Virus record (IMG/VR): IMGVR_UViG_3300020180_000533
Location: 1-44,080 of that record
Direction: 5' to 3' (one strand)
Source of the DNA: a virus
DNA: 44,080 nucleotides
Shown one piece after another: positions 34,994-43,843 of this stretch (the stretch's first letter is position 1; every line of letters starts with the position of its first letter). Under the pieces are notes generated by a model. That model saw nothing but the letters and a program-made list of their open reading frames with translations. It had not been told where the DNA came from and made no database searches. Made by a program: the position numbers and the translations under genes.

Positions 34994-35620
34994 TCAGGGC
35001 AGGCCGAAGCCGTTGAAGAACACGGCCACGGCCGTCTGGAGCGGGCTAGCCGCCTCGGTCTTCGCCGCGAGCGAGATCGCGATGCACTTGTAGTTGTTCT
35101 GAACCGCCTGCAACGCGGCGGTGCCCGCATCCGCCGCCGTGGTGAGGTGCTCGAAGTACGTCCCGTGGAACAGGGCCGGCGTGCCGCGCACGCCCCAGCC
35201 GGCGCTGTAGACCTGGTCGGCAACACCGATGATGCTGATGGAGGTCTCGCCCACCACGAGCATCTCGCCCCACTCGTTGTTCGCGTTGTTCTCCAGCGCG
35301 ACACAATGGACGGAGTTCTTCGTCCGGTTCGCGGTGGTGCCGGTGGTCAACATCTTGACGACGTTGTGCCACGCCGAGCCGATCGCGTCGGCGTGGCCCT
35401 TGACGTTTGCCCACTTGAACGTCGTCGGAACCGGAAGAAGAATTCCTTCCGTGTTGGGCACGGTTTCGACAAGCGATGAAAGGGGCATGTCGAACTGGTA
35501 GATGTTCCCCTTGACGAGCGCGATGCCCGTTCGGTTGTACGCACCCCAGGCCCGTTCTGCGAACGGGGTGCTGCCTACGATGATCTGGTCGCGAAACCAG
35601 CCTGCGTCGAATCCACTCAT
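34994..35620 (-). CDS. Head-region protein, possible decoration, 208 aa
   Basis: Function not certain. Soluble, beta-rich, starts MSGFDAGWFRDQIIVGSTPF, with a middle part (HADAIGSAWHNVVKMLTTGT) and a conserved-looking C-terminus (LQTAVAVFFNGFGLP). Its place right after the major capsid gene and before the adaptor suggests a head decoration or head-completion protein. The ATG has AGGAGCAAATAAAC upstream, among the best ribosome sites of the window, which fits a highly expressed virion protein. Its tail resembles the end of the sulfatase. Confidence 0.65.
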   Translation of the reverse strand: MSGFDAGWFRDQIIVGSTPFAERAWGAYNRTGIALVKGNIYQFDMPLSSLVETVPNTEGILLPVPTTFKWANVKGHADAIGSAWHNVVKMLTTGTTANRTKNSVHCVALENNANNEWGEMLVVGETSISIIGVADQVYSAGWGVRGTPALFHGTYFEHLTTAADAGTAALQAVQNNYKCIAISLAAKTEAASPLQTAVAVFFNGFGLP

Positions 35621-35662
35621 GTTTATTTGCTCCTGTTTGTGCTGTTGGGATCCGGCGAAGGA

Positions 35663-36838
35663 TCAGGTGTAGAGGTTGGCCGACGGCGAGATGAGGAAGT
35701 GCTTGCTGCGGTCGGGGCAGAGCATCGTCGCCATCGTGTTGACGCCCTGTTGCCAGCCCGTGAGGGACAGGCGGAAGGGTTCCAGGAACTCCATGAACCG
35801 CGCCTTGTGGAAGTACATCTTCATGTACTTGGCGTTGACGCCGTAGTAGCGCGGACCGGCGAGGCCGGCCGCGGTGGACGACTCCAGGACGGTGCCGTAG
35901 CCGCTCGCGTCCGGGTGGATCGCGGCGGTGTCGAGTTGCGCTTCGTGCACGAACTGCGTGCCCTTGAAGCGCGGGTTGCCGGCCGGGTCGTTGTAGTCGG
36001 CCCAACGATCCTGCGAGGCGCGGTAGAGGTTTTCCGCCTTCGCGACGCCGTGCGCGCTCGCGAAGATCACGCCCTGCGAACGCTCGATCGACGTTTCGCC
36101 TTCGGGGTCGAAGTATTCCTGGTCCTTCGGCGGAGGAATGAGCGTGGTGAGGCGGCACGCCTTCGACAACGCGAAGATCAGGTTCGACGTGCTGTTGATC
36201 GTCCAGTCGGCGTAGGTGCTGACGTTCGGCTTGTAGCGCGGGTGCGTGTCCTGCGGGCGCAGCCCGTGGATGCTCGCCCAGGTCGTGGCCGCGTCCTCGA
36301 TGAACAGGCCGTTCGCCATCGGGTTGAGGTAGGCCGGGATCGAGAGGGGCTGCTTCGGGTCGGTCCCGTTCATCGTCACGTTGTTCGGCTTCGCCCACAG
36401 GCCGGCGGCCAGCGATCCGTGCAGAGCGGTCGTGAGCGACTGGAGCTTGCTGAAGAGTTCCTGTGTCCAGGTCTCTTCGGCCAGCGAGCCCTCGGTGGTG
36501 CCGCCCGAGTTGATGAGCAGCTCCTCGTCCTTCCAGGACTCGTGCGCCATGTGGGCGCACCAGTACGCGATGGCCCAGGAGCCGTCCTGGCTGTCCTGCG
36601 GCGAGTGAGCCTCGGAGGGGACCTCGTACCAACCCGCCTTCGAGCTGGCCGTGAACTTCACGCGCGCGCGCACGTCGGCACCGGCGCGGAGCATCTCGCT
36701 CATCTTGCGCCCGGCCATGAAGTAGTAGAGCGACGCGTAGTTGTTGAGCGCCGCGATGTTGTAGATGAACTTCTTGGGGGTGACGACCTTCGACGCAACC
36801 GTCGCGAGAGCACTCCCGAATGCACTGAGGTTAGCCAT
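35663..36838 (-). CDS. Major capsid protein, 391 aa
   Basis: Position between scaffold and adaptor, length, and the N-terminal segment (MANLSAFGSALATVASKVVT, then LYYFMAGRKMSEMLRAGADV) fit an HK97-fold capsid protein of the short-tailed phage type. The C-terminal part (MKMYFHKARFMEFLEPFRLS) suits the A-domain end. ATG has AGGAAGCGTTC upstream. Low-complexity and repeats are absent, as expected of a compact shell protein. Confidence 0.85.
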   Translation of the reverse strand: MANLSAFGSALATVASKVVTPKKFIYNIAALNNYASLYYFMAGRKMSEMLRAGADVRARVKFTASSKAGWYEVPSEAHSPQDSQDGSWAIAYWCAHMAHESWKDEELLINSGGTTEGSLAEETWTQELFSKLQSLTTALHGSLAAGLWAKPNNVTMNGTDPKQPLSIPAYLNPMANGLFIEDAATTWASIHGLRPQDTHPRYKPNVSTYADWTINSTSNLIFALSKACRLTTLIPPPKDQEYFDPEGETSIERSQGVIFASAHGVAKAENLYRASQDRWADYNDPAGNPRFKGTQFVHEAQLDTAAIHPDASGYGTVLESSTAAGLAGPRYYGVNAKYMKMYFHKARFMEFLEPFRLSLTGWQQGVNTMATMLCPDRSKHFLISPSANLYT

Positions 36839-36894
36839 GAACGCTTCCTGGTGTTGGTGGTGAAGGCCGCCGAATCAGGAAGCGCCGTCGAGCG

Positions 36895-38022
36895 TCACCG
36901 CTGCCTGCTCATCGCCTCGCGCACCGCCTGCCGACCAATATCGAAGTCGGAGACCTTGCGCGGCGCCTCGCCGCTGCTGCGAACGTCCGAATGCGAGCCC
37001 TGCTTGGCGGCGTCGATTCGTGATTGCCGCTCGGCGTTGGCTCGGTCGTTCTCACCTTTGTAGAGGCTCAACAGCGCATCCTCGATCGCTTGCGACGCAT
37101 CGAGGTTCTTGTCGGTCCCCATCAGGGCTCGAGCACGGCCGAGGACGCTTTCGCGACCCTCTTTGGTGACTGCCTTGGGGAAGCGGCTGGCTGCGGCGCG
37201 CGTTCCGAGCTCGAGGTGGAGGGCCATTCGCATGTCCTCCTTGATCTCGGAGAGCTGCTTTGCGGCAGCCGCCCCGATCCCTTCGATCTCGGCCTTCAGC
37301 GACGTGACGAGACGTGCGTTCGTCGCCTTAGCGAACCCGGCGAGCGACTTCTGGAATTGCTCGTTGTCTTCGAAGTCCGAGAAGTGTTCCTTCACGAGAC
37401 CCTCGAACAGCGCGCCCTCTTCGTCGGACTCGCCTGCTGCGGAGGCGGGCGATTTCTGCCCGTTCTTCGCTGCGGCTGCTTCCCTCATCTCTCGCGACTT
37501 CTCCGCGTTGCGGTGCTCGGCCTTCTTGCCCAAGGCGAGCGTTTGCTCGGGAGTCAGTAACGCGAGATCCTCCTCGTCGTGTCCCGTCAGCGCGAGTGCC
37601 TTGCGGGCCTTGTCGAGCTGCTGCTCGGTGGCCGGGGCGGCTTTTTCGCCTGCGTTCTTCGAGGTGGACTTGGTTGCGCCAATGGGCTTTGCGCCCTTGT
37701 TGGGGTCCTGTCCTTGAGCCTGATCCTGCCCCTTGGGCTTCACGCCGTCAAGGGCGTCTGCATCCGTCTCCTTCGGAAGCCGCGTGTCCTTCCCGGCGAG
37801 CGCGTCGCGCGCGATGGCCGCGATCTCGCGCATGTCGATGCCGTCCGGCACCCGCTCCTTCTTCGAGAACTTGCCGTTCGCGCCGCGGCTCGACTGCTCC
37901 GCCTCGAACTGCTTGTGCATCGGCTGCTCGCGCCGACCGCTCTTCGTTTCCTGCTCGGGGGTCTCGACGACCTCCACCGCGTCGCCCGATTCCTGGATCT
38001 CGCCCTCTTCTTCCATGCTCAT
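36895..38022 (-). CDS. Scaffolding protein, 375 aa
   Basis: Highly charged and helical, acidic N-terminus (MSMEEEGEIQESGDAVEVVE), lysine/glutamate repeats, and a basic C-terminus. Without cysteines and with few aromatic residues, it is typical of internal scaffolds that shape the procapsid and then leave. It lies directly upstream of the capsid gene. The ATG overlaps the previous gene by four bases; a second ATG two codons later is possible. Confidence 0.8.
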   Translation of the reverse strand: MSMEEEGEIQESGDAVEVVETPEQETKSGRREQPMHKQFEAEQSSRGANGKFSKKERVPDGIDMREIAAIARDALAGKDTRLPKETDADALDGVKPKGQDQAQGQDPNKGAKPIGATKSTSKNAGEKAAPATEQQLDKARKALALTGHDEEDLALLTPEQTLALGKKAEHRNAEKSREMREAAAAKNGQKSPASAAGESDEEGALFEGLVKEHFSDFEDNEQFQKSLAGFAKATNARLVTSLKAEIEGIGAAAAKQLSEIKEDMRMALHLELGTRAAASRFPKAVTKEGRESVLGRARALMGTDKNLDASQAIEDALLSLYKGENDRANAERQSRIDAAKQGSHSDVRSSGEAPRKVSDFDIGRQAVREAMSRQR

Positions 38023-38390
38023 CTCGATCTCCTTCGTTGTCTTTGGAACTGCCCGAACGAGTAGCCGTCGCTGCGGCCGTCGGCCGCCATGCGGTCACGC
38101 ATCTCGTTGATCTCACGTCGGTTGTTCAGCCGCATCCCGCCGGCCCCGTCGAGCGCACGCGGTCGGCCGAGCTTGTCCTTCGGCCCGTACTTGCGGCAGT
38201 CGTCCTCGTGGAACTGGTAGGTGGTGTGCCCCCAGTCGGGCTCGACCATGCCCGGCCCGTAGGCCGCCAGGCGGCGCAGCTCGCGCCCTTCGATCTTGCG
38301 CGTGTCGCCGATCGGCACGCAGTCGTCGGCGCTCATCCACACCTCGACGCGCTCACCCGTCTTCACGTCTTCGAACTCGTAACAGATCAC
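38019..38390 (-). CDS. Hypothetical protein between portal and scaffold, 123 aa
   Basis: N-terminal VICYEFEDVKTGERVEVWMS looks like a small zinc-ribbon or FmdB-like beta segment, but it lacks clear paired cysteines. The rest is helical with arginine-rich ends (LNNRREINEMRDRM, RQRRRSR). GTG start overlaps the portal stop (GTGA). Many phages carry a short gene here of unknown role in head assembly. Confidence 0.6.
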   Translation of the reverse strand: MICYEFEDVKTGERVEVWMSADDCVPIGDTRKIEGRELRRLAAYGPGMVEPDWGHTTYQFHEDDCRKYGPKDKLGRPRALDGAGGMRLNNRREINEMRDRMAADGRSDGYSFGQFQRQRRRSR

Positions 38391-40306
38391 GACGGTCTTC
38401 CTCCCTGGTTCGCATAGCTCGCCTTGCGCGCCTTGTTGCCCTGCGCGGCCCCCTGCGAGCGCGCGGCGCTCGGGCGCCTCTGGTCGGCTCCGCTGCCCGG
38501 AGCGGCAGGACGAGCCTGCGGCGAGCCCTGCGCGCCCCCTGCGCTCGATAGCGACGCCATGGGCGCCGGAGGCTGAAGCATCGACCGACCGGCCGGCGAG
38601 TCCTGACCCATCGAAGCCGACGGACGCACGGTGCCCGGAGCCATCGCGCCCGGCAACACCGCTTGGCCGAGCATCATCGCCGCGATGCCGGCCGCCAGCT
38701 CGGAGTTGAACCTCGACGGGATCTGCATGTCGCCGCGCGCCTCGGCCACGTCGTCCAAGATGCCGGGGATGTCCAGGAACGGGTACTGCACCGCCATCGG
38801 TGCGATCTGACCGAACAGCGACACCTCGTAGTCGGCCGCGGCAGCCTTCTCCTCCTCGGAGCGCCAGCGCATCGAGATCGGCTGCACGTCCAGCTCGTAG
38901 TCGTCGAACGTCTCACCCGGCTCGCGACCACCGAAGATGCCGGGGATCTGACCGGCCAGCTCCGGCGGCGGAGGCATGAAGAACTGGTCGTCCTGGTCGA
39001 TCATCTCAGCTCGAGCACGGAACGTGCCGCCGATGAAGGCGTAGAACTCGTCGCGCAACGCGGAGTCGCGCGCCGACCCGCCCTGCGCCGCGAACGTCTC
39101 CGCCGTCGCCGTCGTGCCCGACTGCGGGTTGCCCTTCTCTGTGCTCGACAGGCCGATGCGCGAACGCATCTGGTTCTGGAGGTACTCGTACCCGGCGATC
39201 ATGTTGTTGTCGATGCCGCCCTTCGTGAACTCCTCGACCATCGCGCGCTGGAAGCCCTTGGCGTCCACGACGCCGTTGTGTTTCGCGTTCTTGATGATGC
39301 GGCCCATGCCCTTCTGCGCCGTGCCGTTGATGATGAAGCGCGAGAAGTTGCGAATACCGTCGTCGATCACCGACGATTGCAGCCTCAGCATCTTCGCGAT
39401 GCTTTCGATCGCAGCCATGACCGACAACGGGTGGATGCGGTCGGGAACGTAGAACTGCCCGCTCATGTGGTAGGGGCCGGTGCGACAGCCGAAGTACGGC
39501 TGCGGGTCGCGGATCTCCACGAGCGGATGACTCTGACCGCTCGAACTCTCCGTCTCGGCGTACCAATGCGTCGTGCCCCAGAAGCCCTCCTCGTAAGTGA
39601 AAATCGGGTCGAGCTGCTCCTCCGGGACCCACACCATCCACACCTTCACGTCGTCGCGACCCTGAAGGTTCTTGCCCTCCATCGGCAGAAGCTTGTCGAA
39701 GCCCGTCTCGGTCTTGAGCGCGCCGAGCTCCTCGATGCGCCACCCAGGCTCGGTCTTCGCCAGCTCCAGCAGCGAACCCTTCGACGTGATCGAGCCGTGT
39801 CCGCGCCAGCGCGTCTCTTCCCAGTCGGTCGCACGCGCGTCGCGGCGCCGCATCTCGGGCCGCACGCGCCTCAACGTCGGGCGATGCACCGGACCGTCCA
39901 GCGGGCCGCGGTCTATCCACGGCATCGGCTTGCGCGACGTGTAGGCAAGGCACGGCCCGAAGTGCCAGTCGATGAGCAGCTTCTTGAACGTCGCGCGGTC
40001 GTTGCCCTCACGGGAGCAGCGGTTCACCGCGTGCTGGAGAGCCTTCGCCTTCAGGAACACCTCCGGGCGGTCGCCGCGCGTCGGCTTCAACGAGCACGCC
40101 GGATTGCCCGCCATGATCTGCGAAGTCTTCGTGGCGATGTACTCGAACGCAGCGTTTTCCGGCTCCGCTCCGGTCGGACAACCGGAGTCGTAGAAGGGGC
40201 CGTGGTAGCGCGCGACAGCCTCAGCTCGGTAGTGGTCCTCCTTCTCGACCTGACGACGCGAAGCCTCCAGCTCGTCCCACATCGTCTTCGCGCTCGTGTC
40301 CAACAT
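38387..40306 (-). CDS. Portal protein, 639 aa
   Basis: Dodecameric ring at the DNA entry vertex. Landmarks: N-terminal helical part (KTMWDELEASRRQVEKEDHY), TKTSQIMAGNPACSLKP, a conserved stem-like region (IRNFSRFIINGTAQKGMGRI), ERGLSSTEKG-type loop (IGLSSTEKGNPQSGTTATAE) and a proline- and glutamine-rich C-terminal tail that is probably disordered. Between terminase and scaffold. Length is like that of podovirus portals. ATG with AGGA upstream. Confidence 0.82.
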   Translation of the reverse strand: MLDTSAKTMWDELEASRRQVEKEDHYRAEAVARYHGPFYDSGCPTGAEPENAAFEYIATKTSQIMAGNPACSLKPTRGDRPEVFLKAKALQHAVNRCSREGNDRATFKKLLIDWHFGPCLAYTSRKPMPWIDRGPLDGPVHRPTLRRVRPEMRRRDARATDWEETRWRGHGSITSKGSLLELAKTEPGWRIEELGALKTETGFDKLLPMEGKNLQGRDDVKVWMVWVPEEQLDPIFTYEEGFWGTTHWYAETESSSGQSHPLVEIRDPQPYFGCRTGPYHMSGQFYVPDRIHPLSVMAAIESIAKMLRLQSSVIDDGIRNFSRFIINGTAQKGMGRIIKNAKHNGVVDAKGFQRAMVEEFTKGGIDNNMIAGYEYLQNQMRSRIGLSSTEKGNPQSGTTATAETFAAQGGSARDSALRDEFYAFIGGTFRARAEMIDQDDQFFMPPPPELAGQIPGIFGGREPGETFDDYELDVQPISMRWRSEEEKAAAADYEVSLFGQIAPMAVQYPFLDIPGILDDVAEARGDMQIPSRFNSELAAGIAAMMLGQAVLPGAMAPGTVRPSASMGQDSPAGRSMLQPPAPMASLSSAGGAQGSPQARPAAPGSGADQRRPSAARSQGAAQGNKARKASYANQGGRPS

Positions 40307-40317
40307 CGTTTTGGTTC

Positions 40318-41937
40318 CTAGTCGGGGTGCATCGACCGGCGAATCGTGTCTACGATCCAGTCCTCTTCGTCAATCTGCTCCATGTCGTCGTCGGGCGCAA
40401 TGTCACCCTCGAACTGCGGCCTCCGGCCAGTCATCCGCAGCTTCTTCCGATACGATGAGTTGAGCGACAGCGGGTCCGTCTCCGGCTCGAAGTATTCCAG
40501 GCCCGTGCAAAGGTAGCGAACCGCGTCCGCGCCGTCCGAGTTGGCCTTCGACTTGTCGGGCCTGTCGGGCCGCGCGCCCGTGTCGTCCGCAAGATCGTCC
40601 GAGGTCGAGCCGCGCTTGTAGGCGTACTCGCTCAGGCAGTCGATTGTCCTCCAAGCGACGTGGCGCTCCAGCAGCTCCGGGTCTGGCGGATGCACCAGCG
40701 CGTCGTGAATGACGTGCAGGTGCGGACCGTTGTCGTGCGACGCCAGACGCCGCCGCACGATCTCCAGACCGCGGTCGATGCCCTTGTCGGCGCGCACGCA
40801 GATGGCACCGGGCGAGTCGGTCGGCACGCCCAGCGCGTCGTTCCAGGCCAAGATCCAGTCGGGCCGGTTGTGGTCGCAGAACGCCAGAGTCAACGGATAC
40901 CGCTTGTGCAGCTTCACCAGCCAGTCCGTCCACCAACGCACGTCCTGACGCGAGTGAAAGACCTCCGCGATAATGATGATCTTGCGAGCCTTCGTGTACC
41001 CGCCGACCACCAGCACGCCCGAGTTGTCGTAGCCGAAGTCGGCGCCTGCGTAGAACTCGACGATGCCGAGACGCTCGATCTCCGACTTGAGCAGGAAACC
41101 GTCCGCGTCGCGCTTCACGCCCATCATCACGTGACGATCCGTGTCGAACTCCGGCCACACCGCACCTTCGGGCGAACACCACTCCGCCAACACGAGCCGC
41201 CGCTTGCGAACGCCGCCGATCTTCGACATCCGGTTCGTGTACTTCGCGCCCATCGGCGTCAAGCAGTTGCCCTCGATGTCCCAGTAGGCCGGGTTGTCGT
41301 GGATCGTCGCTTGGAGGAACTCCATCTGGCCGGCGGTTCCGCGCTTCAGAATCCAATGGTTCTTAGAATCAGGGTTCGTCGCGAGGATCGTCATGGACAT
41401 CGGAACCTCCATGCACGGCACCGCGTCGTCGTAGAGCAGCCGGCCAAGCTCGTCGCGCACGAGGCGCCCGTCGGCGTCGTGCCGATAAAGAGCGTAGTTG
41501 CGCGCAGCGCGCGAGAACTCTTCCCACGTACCAAGCGACGTTTCGCGCGCCTCCTCGACGAATACAAAGTCCCACTCTGTCGAGTAGAGCCGCGATGGCT
41601 CCGAGAGCCCCGAGAGCGTTACCACCCACGCACCGTGCCGGTATTCCGTGCGGTGCTCGTCGGTCGGACCCTCCAACATCGGGTGACCCGCAGGGAGGAT
41701 CTTGCGAATCGTCACGCACGCTGAACGCGTCAGCGAGTTGTAGGTGTCGCGACAGATCAGGATGCGACCCGGCACGTTCGGATACCTGTGCATCACATAG
41801 AGCAGGAAAGTGAGAATCTGCCAGCTCTTTGACGCTCCAGCCATTCCCCAAAACGCCACCTCGTCGGGCGCTTCTTCGGGATGGTCGAGCCAATGCCACA
41901 GCTTCGCGAAGGGTCCGCGAACGACCATCTGATGCAT
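40318..41937 (-). CDS. terL: Large terminase subunit, 539 aa
   Basis: Packaging motor and nuclease. Walker A GMAGASKS (31-38), Walker B WDFVFVEEA (122-130), coupling-type motif ILATNPDSKNHW (184-195), and RNase-H-like nuclease acidic residues in GADFGYDNSG (D300), AFCDHN (D355) and SDGADAVRYL (D468, D471). All key residues are present, so the enzyme should be active. The ATG chosen avoids a TTG 21 bases upstream that would overlap the small terminase gene; either is possible. Confidence 0.92.
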   Translation of the reverse strand: MHQMVVRGPFAKLWHWLDHPEEAPDEVAFWGMAGASKSWQILTFLLYVMHRYPNVPGRILICRDTYNSLTRSACVTIRKILPAGHPMLEGPTDEHRTEYRHGAWVVTLSGLSEPSRLYSTEWDFVFVEEARETSLGTWEEFSRAARNYALYRHDADGRLVRDELGRLLYDDAVPCMEVPMSMTILATNPDSKNHWILKRGTAGQMEFLQATIHDNPAYWDIEGNCLTPMGAKYTNRMSKIGGVRKRRLVLAEWCSPEGAVWPEFDTDRHVMMGVKRDADGFLLKSEIERLGIVEFYAGADFGYDNSGVLVVGGYTKARKIIIIAEVFHSRQDVRWWTDWLVKLHKRYPLTLAFCDHNRPDWILAWNDALGVPTDSPGAICVRADKGIDRGLEIVRRRLASHDNGPHLHVIHDALVHPPDPELLERHVAWRTIDCLSEYAYKRGSTSDDLADDTGARPDRPDKSKANSDGADAVRYLCTGLEYFEPETDPLSLNSSYRKKLRMTGRRPQFEGDIAPDDDMEQIDEEDWIVDTIRRSMHPD

Positions 41938-41941
41938 CCCG

Positions 41942-42466
41942 CTACCGTGGGATGTCAATGTCGTCCTCGGGTCCGGGCGGAAGCAGGTCTCTCACCGGCG
42001 GCAGATGCCTCGACGCGCGCCGGATCGCCGTCAGCATCGCCTCCGACTCGGCGGGCGTCTCGGGATCGACGACCGGCAGAACGATCGAGGCTACCTGCTC
42101 TGGCGCGCGCGGCGAGTTGCTCACCTGCTGAAGCACGACGGTCATCCCCTGCATTTCCGTCTTCTCCTTCTTCGGCTTGACCACTCCGTCGAGACGGTCG
42201 AATAGCAGCTTGATCGCCTGAATGTCGCCCTTGCCGTTGAGCGCCATACGGAACAGCTTGACGGCCATCATGTTGGCCAGCTCGGGGTTGTCATCGACGA
42301 GGGTTTCGATCGCCTCGGTCAACGGCTTTTTGCGTAGTCCGAACCTCGACTTGTTTCCGGGTTCGAACTTATAGGCCCCCATGCGCTTGACGAACTCAGG
42401 GTGCAGCACGCGCCCGTCCGCGGTGAAACGCACCTCGGGCTCGTCGGGGCTCTTCTCGTCGCTCAC
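41942..42466 (-). CDS. Probable small terminase subunit, 174 aa
   Basis: DNA-recognition partner of the large subunit. The segment RFGLRKKPLTEAIETLVDDN, MMAVKLFRMALNGKGDIQAI and KLLFDRLDGVVKPKK has the form of DUF5681-like and small terminase proteins (helix-turn-helix plus oligomerisation helices). The gene lies directly before the large subunit. GTG start with GGAGTTCCT upstream; an in-frame reading further upstream starts at a TTG and is not supported. C-terminal acidic proline-rich tail. Confidence 0.65.
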   Translation of the reverse strand: MSDEKSPDEPEVRFTADGRVLHPEFVKRMGAYKFEPGNKSRFGLRKKPLTEAIETLVDDNPELANMMAVKLFRMALNGKGDIQAIKLLFDRLDGVVKPKKEKTEMQGMTVVLQQVSNSPRAPEQVASIVLPVVDPETPAESEAMLTAIRRASRHLPPVRDLLPPGPEDDIDIPR

Positions 42467-42493
42467 AGGAACTCCGATCGGATTCCATGTAGT

Positions 42494-42532
42494 GCCCGCG
42501 CACTCATCCGCCGAAACGGCGAGGGCGCGGGC
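42494..42532. other. Nested inverted repeat upstream of the small terminase gene
   Basis: Outer arms GCCCGCGC / GCGCGGGC (8 bp) enclose an inner hairpin CGCCG-AAA-CGGCG. No T-run follows on the minus strand. The place, immediately upstream of the terminase genes, would suit a packaging (pac or cos-associated) site or an mRNA control hairpin; the sequence alone cannot decide. Confidence 0.5.
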
Positions 42533-42541
42533 GGGCAAGGG

Positions 42542-42673
42542 TCATTCCGGGGCACGGTCCCACCGAAGCAGGCACATGGGCGCGCACGAGGCTTCGCGGC
42601 AGCGTGCGGCCAGCACCGGAGTCGCGCGAACGTCTCCGGTCTCGCGTGGCATGAAGGCCCCGAACAGGCTCAT
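42542..42673 (-). CDS. Small cysteine-containing protein, 43 aa
   Basis: Begins MSLFGAFMPRETGDVRATPV and contains three cysteines (RCREASCAPMCLLRW). The ATG overlaps the previous stop (ATGA). Function not recognised; possibly a small zinc-binding peptide. Confidence 0.5.
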   Translation of the reverse strand: MSLFGAFMPRETGDVRATPVLAARCREASCAPMCLLRWDRAPE

Positions 42674-43095
42674 TGATACGACGCGCCGACCGCCAAGGGA
42701 ACCCTCACGACCAGCGGACCGCCCGTGGGCGTCAGGACGAACGTGTACTCCAACGTGTACAGCCGACCGTCCGATGCGCTGAACAGCACCAACGGATCGA
42801 ACTTGTGCAGGAACGTGTGCCCGATCGCCAGACGCGACGCGCCCGTGACAGCCGCAGCCGCCAGAACGATCTCCGATGCGTCGGCGTTCGCGGCCGTGTT
42901 GGCCTTTGCGAGCTCCGAATAGAGCACGGTCTCCGGCGAGGCGCTCTGCTCGGAGTAGACCCTGAAGCTCCATGATGCGACCGCGGCCCGGAGCAGCGCC
43001 GCGTTCACTTGGTTACGCAGGTACAGATCCACCACGGCGAGCGATCCAGCCACGACGTGAACGGCACGGTGCGAAGGCAGAGCGTCGAGCGTCAT
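42670..43095 (-). CDS. Hypothetical virion-type protein, 141 aa
   Basis: Function not recognised. It has strand-rich segments (WSFRVYSEQSASPETVLYSE, DGRLYTLEYTFVLTPTGGPL) and alanine-rich helices. The composition resembles small head or decoration proteins. ATG overlaps the previous stop (ATGA). Its place before the terminase genes does not reveal a role. Confidence 0.6.
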   Translation of the reverse strand: MTLDALPSHRAVHVVAGSLAVVDLYLRNQVNAALLRAAVASWSFRVYSEQSASPETVLYSELAKANTAANADASEIVLAAAAVTGASRLAIGHTFLHKFDPLVLFSASDGRLYTLEYTFVLTPTGGPLVVRVPLAVGASYQ

Positions 43096-43343
43096 CGGGG
43101 CACGACCTTGCCGGCGCGGCGGACCATGCGCGCACGCGGACACGGCTGAATGTCGTCCCACGCGCGCACGCGCAGCTCGGCCCCCGGCGTCTTGCCGACG
43201 CGCCTGCGCGCCGCAGACTTCGCGTTCTGCTTGCTCGACACCCCAAAGTACGCCTGCGAATGCGACAGGATCTCGCCGTTTCCAGCGATCACGCGATAGC
43301 GCCACAGCCCGTCGCGACCCTTGAACACCTCATAGATGGTCAT
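43092..43343 (-). CDS. DUF1508/YegP-like domain protein, 83 aa
   Basis: The first 50 residues (MTIYEVFKGRDGLWRYRVIA, GNGEILSHSQAYFGVSSKQN, AKSAARR) match the beta-beta-alpha unit of the DUF1508 (YegP) fold, in which one unit carries an F-x-x-x-DG-x-W-R-F-like start and G-x-x-I/L-x-S-x-x-Y. The role of this family is unknown. The C-terminal end is basic. ATG overlaps the upstream stop (ATGA). Confidence 0.65.
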   Translation of the reverse strand: MTIYEVFKGRDGLWRYRVIAGNGEILSHSQAYFGVSSKQNAKSAARRRVGKTPGAELRVRAWDDIQPCPRARMVRRAGKVVPR

Positions 43344-43807
43344 GCGTGAATCCCCCGACCGTTCGCGCCCACGAGCCCCAGCTTGCGAAGCGGAGCCACT
43401 CGGCCGCCGCACTTCGGACACCGCGCCACCGGACCCGCGACCCCAGCCAGCCCGGTCCAGTCGCACTCCAAACCCGCGCAAGAAGCACGCACGCCCGTCG
43501 CTACCGCCTGCGCGAACGTTGCCAGGTCCAAGTTGATCTTCTGGACAAGCTCCGGACTCATGGCGCCCTGCGCCAACGCAAACTGAATCCGCACCGAAGC
43601 CTCCAGCAGCGCGCGAATCATCAGCGATACCGACTCGTGCGCCACACGCAAATGCGCCTCCCCGTCAACCGAGGTCTTCAACTCCAAACCCCACCGCGCA
43701 CCGTCAGCCTCCAGCTCAGGACCAACCACATCCCAAGCAGCCTCCATCATCGACGAAATCGGGTCTTCCTCGTCGGAACCCTTCACCGGCAGGTCGGCGT
43801 CACTCAT
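43340..43807 (-). CDS. Hypothetical protein with C-terminal zinc ribbon, 155 aa, first late gene
   Basis: N-terminal helical part (DEEDPISSMMEAAWDVVGPE onward) and a C-terminal zinc ribbon (SCAGLECDW, then ARCPKCGGRVAPL) with four cysteines. Such ribbons occur in phage transcription or DNA-binding factors. As the first gene of the leftward late block it could be a regulator, but this is only positional inference. ATG lies 7 bases after a possible -10 box. Confidence 0.65.
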   Translation of the reverse strand: MSDADLPVKGSDEEDPISSMMEAAWDVVGPELEADGARWGLELKTSVDGEAHLRVAHESVSLMIRALLEASVRIQFALAQGAMSPELVQKINLDLATFAQAVATGVRASCAGLECDWTGLAGVAGPVARCPKCGGRVAPLRKLGLVGANGRGIHA

Positions 43808-43814
43808 GCACCCG

Positions 43815-43843
43815 AGACTGCACGCACCCGGTTACCACGTCAA
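43815..43843 (-). promoter_or_regulatory. Possible late promoter, TTGACG-N17-CAGTCT
   Basis: Good -35 match (5 of 6), correct 17-base spacer, weak -10. The ATG is only seven bases beyond the -10, so a transcript would be leaderless or nearly so. It lies at the head of the late operon. It shares C-x-G-x-C-T with the second box of the nine-copy element, but this may be chance. Confidence 0.35.

Noticed and set aside
38663-40321. Plus-strand open frame of about 550 codons
   Set aside because: Antisense to the portal gene; composition (arginine, leucine, histidine) is typical of a shadow frame.
41938-41958. TTG start for the large terminase
   Set aside because: It would add seven residues overlapping the small terminase stop; the in-frame ATG is a stronger start and all motifs lie downstream. 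Kept as a possibility only.
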